Shown here piece by piece: positions 62,223 through 64,000 of a stretch of DNA of 64,000 bases (position 1 is the first letter of the stretch; each line of letters begins with the position of its first letter). A program made the translations under genes and the position numbers. The DNA comes from Nonlabens antarcticus (GTDB taxonomy: Bacteria > Bacteroidota > Bacteroidia > Flavobacteriales > Flavobacteriaceae): the NCBI RefSeq assembly GCF_015356755.1, contig NZ_JADFCO010000065.1, positions 186,001 through 250,000 of the forward strand. The letters are read 5' to 3'. The notes beneath the pieces were generated by a model. The model made no database searches. It was not told the DNA's origin and saw nothing but the letters and a program-made list of their open reading frames with translations.

Positions 62223-63424
62223 GAAAGCAATCTGTCGTTGATCCTGCGACTTCCTATATAACTAGCAATAATTCCCAATACCACAATGGTAGAAAGTGCA
62301 ATCAGCACATTGAGCCAGTCCATCGCAAACGGATAAGGAATTCCCGGCGCGATATAAACCCAATTAAAAGTCATCTGTCCATAGACAAAAGCCATTCCTA
62401 TCAACAATCCTAAGATGCCGCCTGAAATGGTCATTAAAGATCCTTGAAGGAAGAATATCCTGCGCAGTTGGCCGACTTCGGCACCTAGATCGAGTAAAGT
62501 TTTGAGATTTTTCTTCTTGTCAAGAATCATCATAATAATGGATCCCACGACATTGAATAATGCAATAATCAGTACCAAAGTGAATATCAAGTACACCGCT
62601 AGATTTTCAGAATTGAGCATTTTATAGAGTGCACCATTCAATTGCAATTTGTTCTTGATCTCAATATCCACGTCAAACAAAGCCTCGATTTCTTTGCGTA
62701 CGTCATCTTCCATATTGGGATCTGTAAGCTTTATTTCTAGTGCAGACGCCGTAGTGTCACTATAATTGAGCAAGGTTCTGGCAGCGCTCAATCGCATGAA
62801 TATATATTTGTTATCTAACTCTTCATTGACTGAGAACATTCCGGTAGCAATAGCATCTAACGTACTAAACGAGCGGCTCAAGTTCATAACATTGATCGCA
62901 TTAGTTCCAGGTCTGGGAACCATTATTTGCATGAAGGCACTGTAATCATTTACAGATATAGATAAATCATCAGCTATTCCTGCGCCTATAATTACTTGTG
63001 GATCATTATCTGTCAACCAGCTGCCGTAAATCAGGATCGAGTCCGGCTCAATGATCTGATCATAATTTTCTGGAACTCCTTTAATGTAAGCGATATCATT
63101 TTTTTCAGAATAGCTCAAGAATGCCTTTTCTTCTATAACCTCAGAAACTACGGCAATTCCAGTAATGTTCTCGAGAGCCCGCTTTCGCGAAAGCGGAATT
63201 TCCAGCGTTTTACCCTGCACGGCAGTTACTTGCAAATCGGGATCAAAATAACCGGTAAATCCGGTGCTGAATTCTTTCAAACCACTGAATCCGGAAAGCA
63301 CGATAAATAGTGCCGCGGTTCCCACGATGGTGATGATAAAACTGAGGATATTGATGATGTTAATGGCGTTCTTGCCATTTTTTGAGACCAGATACCGTCG
63401 CGCTATGTAAAACGAAAAGTTCAC
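62207..63424 (-). CDS. LolC/E-type FtsX-family ABC permease
   Basis: 405 aa: one N-terminal helix (about 25-48), a large extracytoplasmic domain (about 50-275) and three further helices (about 280-300, 325-350, 375-395), the layout of LolC/E lipoprotein-release permeases. N-terminus YIARRYLVSKNGKNAINIIN fits. A palindrome (63179-63196) encodes PLSRKR. It follows rbfA by 1 nt. The ATPase partner is not in the window. Confidence 0.9.
   Translation of the reverse strand: MNFSFYIARRYLVSKNGKNAINIINILSFIITIVGTAALFIVLSGFSGLKEFSTGFTGYFDPDLQVTAVQGKTLEIPLSRKRALENITGIAVVSEVIEEKAFLSYSEKNDIAYIKGVPENYDQIIEPDSILIYGSWLTDNDPQVIIGAGIADDLSISVNDYSAFMQIMVPRPGTNAINVMNLSRSFSTLDAIATGMFSVNEELDNKYIFMRLSAARTLLNYSDTTASALEIKLTDPNMEDDVRKEIEALFDVDIEIKNKLQLNGALYKMLNSENLAVYLIFTLVLIIALFNVVGSIIMMILDKKKNLKTLLDLGAEVGQLRRIFFLQGSLMTISGGILGLLIGMAFVYGQMTFNWVYIAPGIPYPFAMDWLNVLIALSTIVVLGIIASYIGSRRINDRLLSQAKL
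63179..63196. repeat. palindrome copy extended to 18 bp, in LolC/E-type gene
   Basis: CCGCTTTCGCGAAAGCGG; read as PLSRKR in the extracytoplasmic domain. Confidence 0.95.
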
Positions 63425-63425
63425 T

Positions 63426-63821
63426 CTAGGACTTCTTGCGTCTAGGTAAAATGTCTGGGTTCTCGATAGGATTGTTATGCCCTTTCAACTCTTTGTCAAT
63501 CTGATCCATGTATTCCAGACTGTCATCATTAAAAAACTGAAGCTCTGGCATGCGACGGAACTGGTGACGGACTTTGGCAGCCACATCGTATCGCAACTCA
63601 CTGGTCATTTCTACAATCTCTTCAACTACAGTAGTCGCTTTGTCTGGTGGAAAAACCGACACATAAACTTTAGCATACCCTAAATCTGGTGTCACAGTAA
63701 CTCTAGTGACAGAAACAATCAAATTTTTCACGGCGTTTTCACGCATTTTATCTTGTAAAACCTGAGAAATATCCCCTTGAAGGATCCCAGCAATTTTTTT
63801 CTGACGTTGACTTTCTTCCAT
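63426..63821 (-). CDS. rbfA: 30S ribosome-binding factor A
   Basis: 131 aa from ATG 63821 (MEESQRQKKIAGILQGD). Helps 16S rRNA maturation and cold adaptation. A single KH-type domain: SVTRVTVTPDLGYAKVYVS, then RYDVAAKVRHQFRRMPELQF with the family helix, and a basic tail. Its stop is 1 nt before the permease start. A -7 box TACCTTTG at 63826-63833 lies 4 nt from the ATG, which favours this start over ATG 63839. Confidence 0.95.
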   Translation of the reverse strand: MEESQRQKKIAGILQGDISQVLQDKMRENAVKNLIVSVTRVTVTPDLGYAKVYVSVFPPDKATTVVEEIVEMTSELRYDVAAKVRHQFRRMPELQFFNDDSLEYMDQIDKELKGHNNPIENPDILPRRKKS

Positions 63822-63825
63822 CTTA

Positions 63826-63833
63826 CAAAGGTA
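63826..63833 (-). promoter_or_regulatory. -7 promoter box of rbfA
   Basis: Minus-strand TACCTTTG fits TAnnTTTG, 4 nt before the ATG at 63821; implies a leaderless mRNA if used. Confidence 0.5.
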
Positions 63834-63863
63834 ACTCAAGAAATGATATTATGATGATAATAT

Positions 63864-63971
63864 GGGCGTTACCTCGGCTTAAGCCTCGGTCGGGCTATCT
63901 GCTGCAATCTTTTTCTTTCTACCGCCTAAAAGCGGCAACTAGAAAAGGATTTACGCTACTATCCCTAACGC
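63864..63971 (-). repeat. structured intergenic element, copy B
   Basis: On the minus strand it reads GCGTTAGGGAT box, AAATCCTTTT box, a hairpin (TTTCTA/TAGAAA with inner CCGC/GCGG), AAAAGATTGCAGC box, AGCCCGACC box, a second hairpin with GGCTTAAGCC, then TAACGCCC box. Same boxes and order as copy A at 6712-6823 on the plus strand; hairpin sequences differ. Confidence 0.85.
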
Positions 63972-64000
63972 AAAGAGATCAAATACATTTTTTCATTTCA

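Overview
The window is chromosomal DNA of a member of Bacteroidota, very probably a marine Flavobacteriaceae species (Nonlabens/Dokdonia-like is a guess from general gene style, not a measurement). The support is gene content and signals: type IX secretion genes (an SprE/PorW-like lipoprotein and a substrate with a C-terminal sorting domain), a DUF5687-type ABC exporter, the pdxA-DUF177-rpmF-fabH-accB-accC cluster, an F-type ATPase operon lacking beta and epsilon, AT-rich intergenic DNA, few Shine-Dalgarno sites, and promoters of the Bacteroidetes form TTG-N17-23-TAnnTTTG.

Layout. 1-2.6 kb: a gene cut by the left edge, dut, a flippase and a lipoprotein (minus strand). 2.7-4.7 kb: rsmI between two HigBA-type toxin-antitoxin modules. 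4.8-8.0 kb: a frameshifted phzF-like gene and trhO, divergent from recA. 8.1-10.5 kb: lipoprotein, ECF sigma factor, and a membrane-anchored protein with a beta-barrel-like C-terminus. 10.7-17.5 kb: plsC, trpS, dprA, an M23 peptidase, a succinyl-CoA:3-oxoacid CoA-transferase pair and a PaaE-like reductase. 17.6-20.4 kb: two-part ABC exporter and two tandem small membrane paralogues. 20.5-29.4 kb: sprE, bactofilin, then atpB-E-F-H-A-G. 29.7-31.6 kb: alpha/beta hydrolase, second ECF sigma factor, membrane protein. 31.7-40.2 kb: DoxX-like protein, a repeat-containing protein, tdk-alr, mscL, asd, a T9SS cargo protein and a prolyl oligopeptidase. 40.4-44.1 kb: TPR-LytTR and LuxR-type regulators and a lone ABC ATPase. 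44.5-50.3 kb: fatty-acid initiation/pdxA cluster, ribE, and a PID-CTERM-like small protein. 50.6-64 kb: S8 protease, metallo-beta-lactamase-fold hydrolase, a 0.9 kb gene-free stretch, cation/proton antiporter, lepA, a TonB-type barrel protein, an SRPBCC protein, dus, a LolC/E-type permease and rbfA.

Most genes are core housekeeping. The unusual content is in repeats. (1) A palindrome, CGCTTTCGCGAAAGCG, occurs 14 times with a perfect GCTTTCGCGAAAGC core, plus three near copies. Ten perfect copies lie inside genes, read in all three frames without a stop (AFAKA, RFRES, LSRKx). (2) About 110-bp structured elements occur in opposite orientation near 6.7 kb and 63.9 kb; they share conserved boxes while their hairpin stems differ in sequence but stay paired. 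(3) A second palindromic element lies at 12.5 and 16.2 kb. (4) Heptamer tandem repeats lie at 16.1 and 56.0-56.1 kb. Together these suggest a genome shaped by several uncharacterised short-repeat families, of which the palindrome is the most striking.
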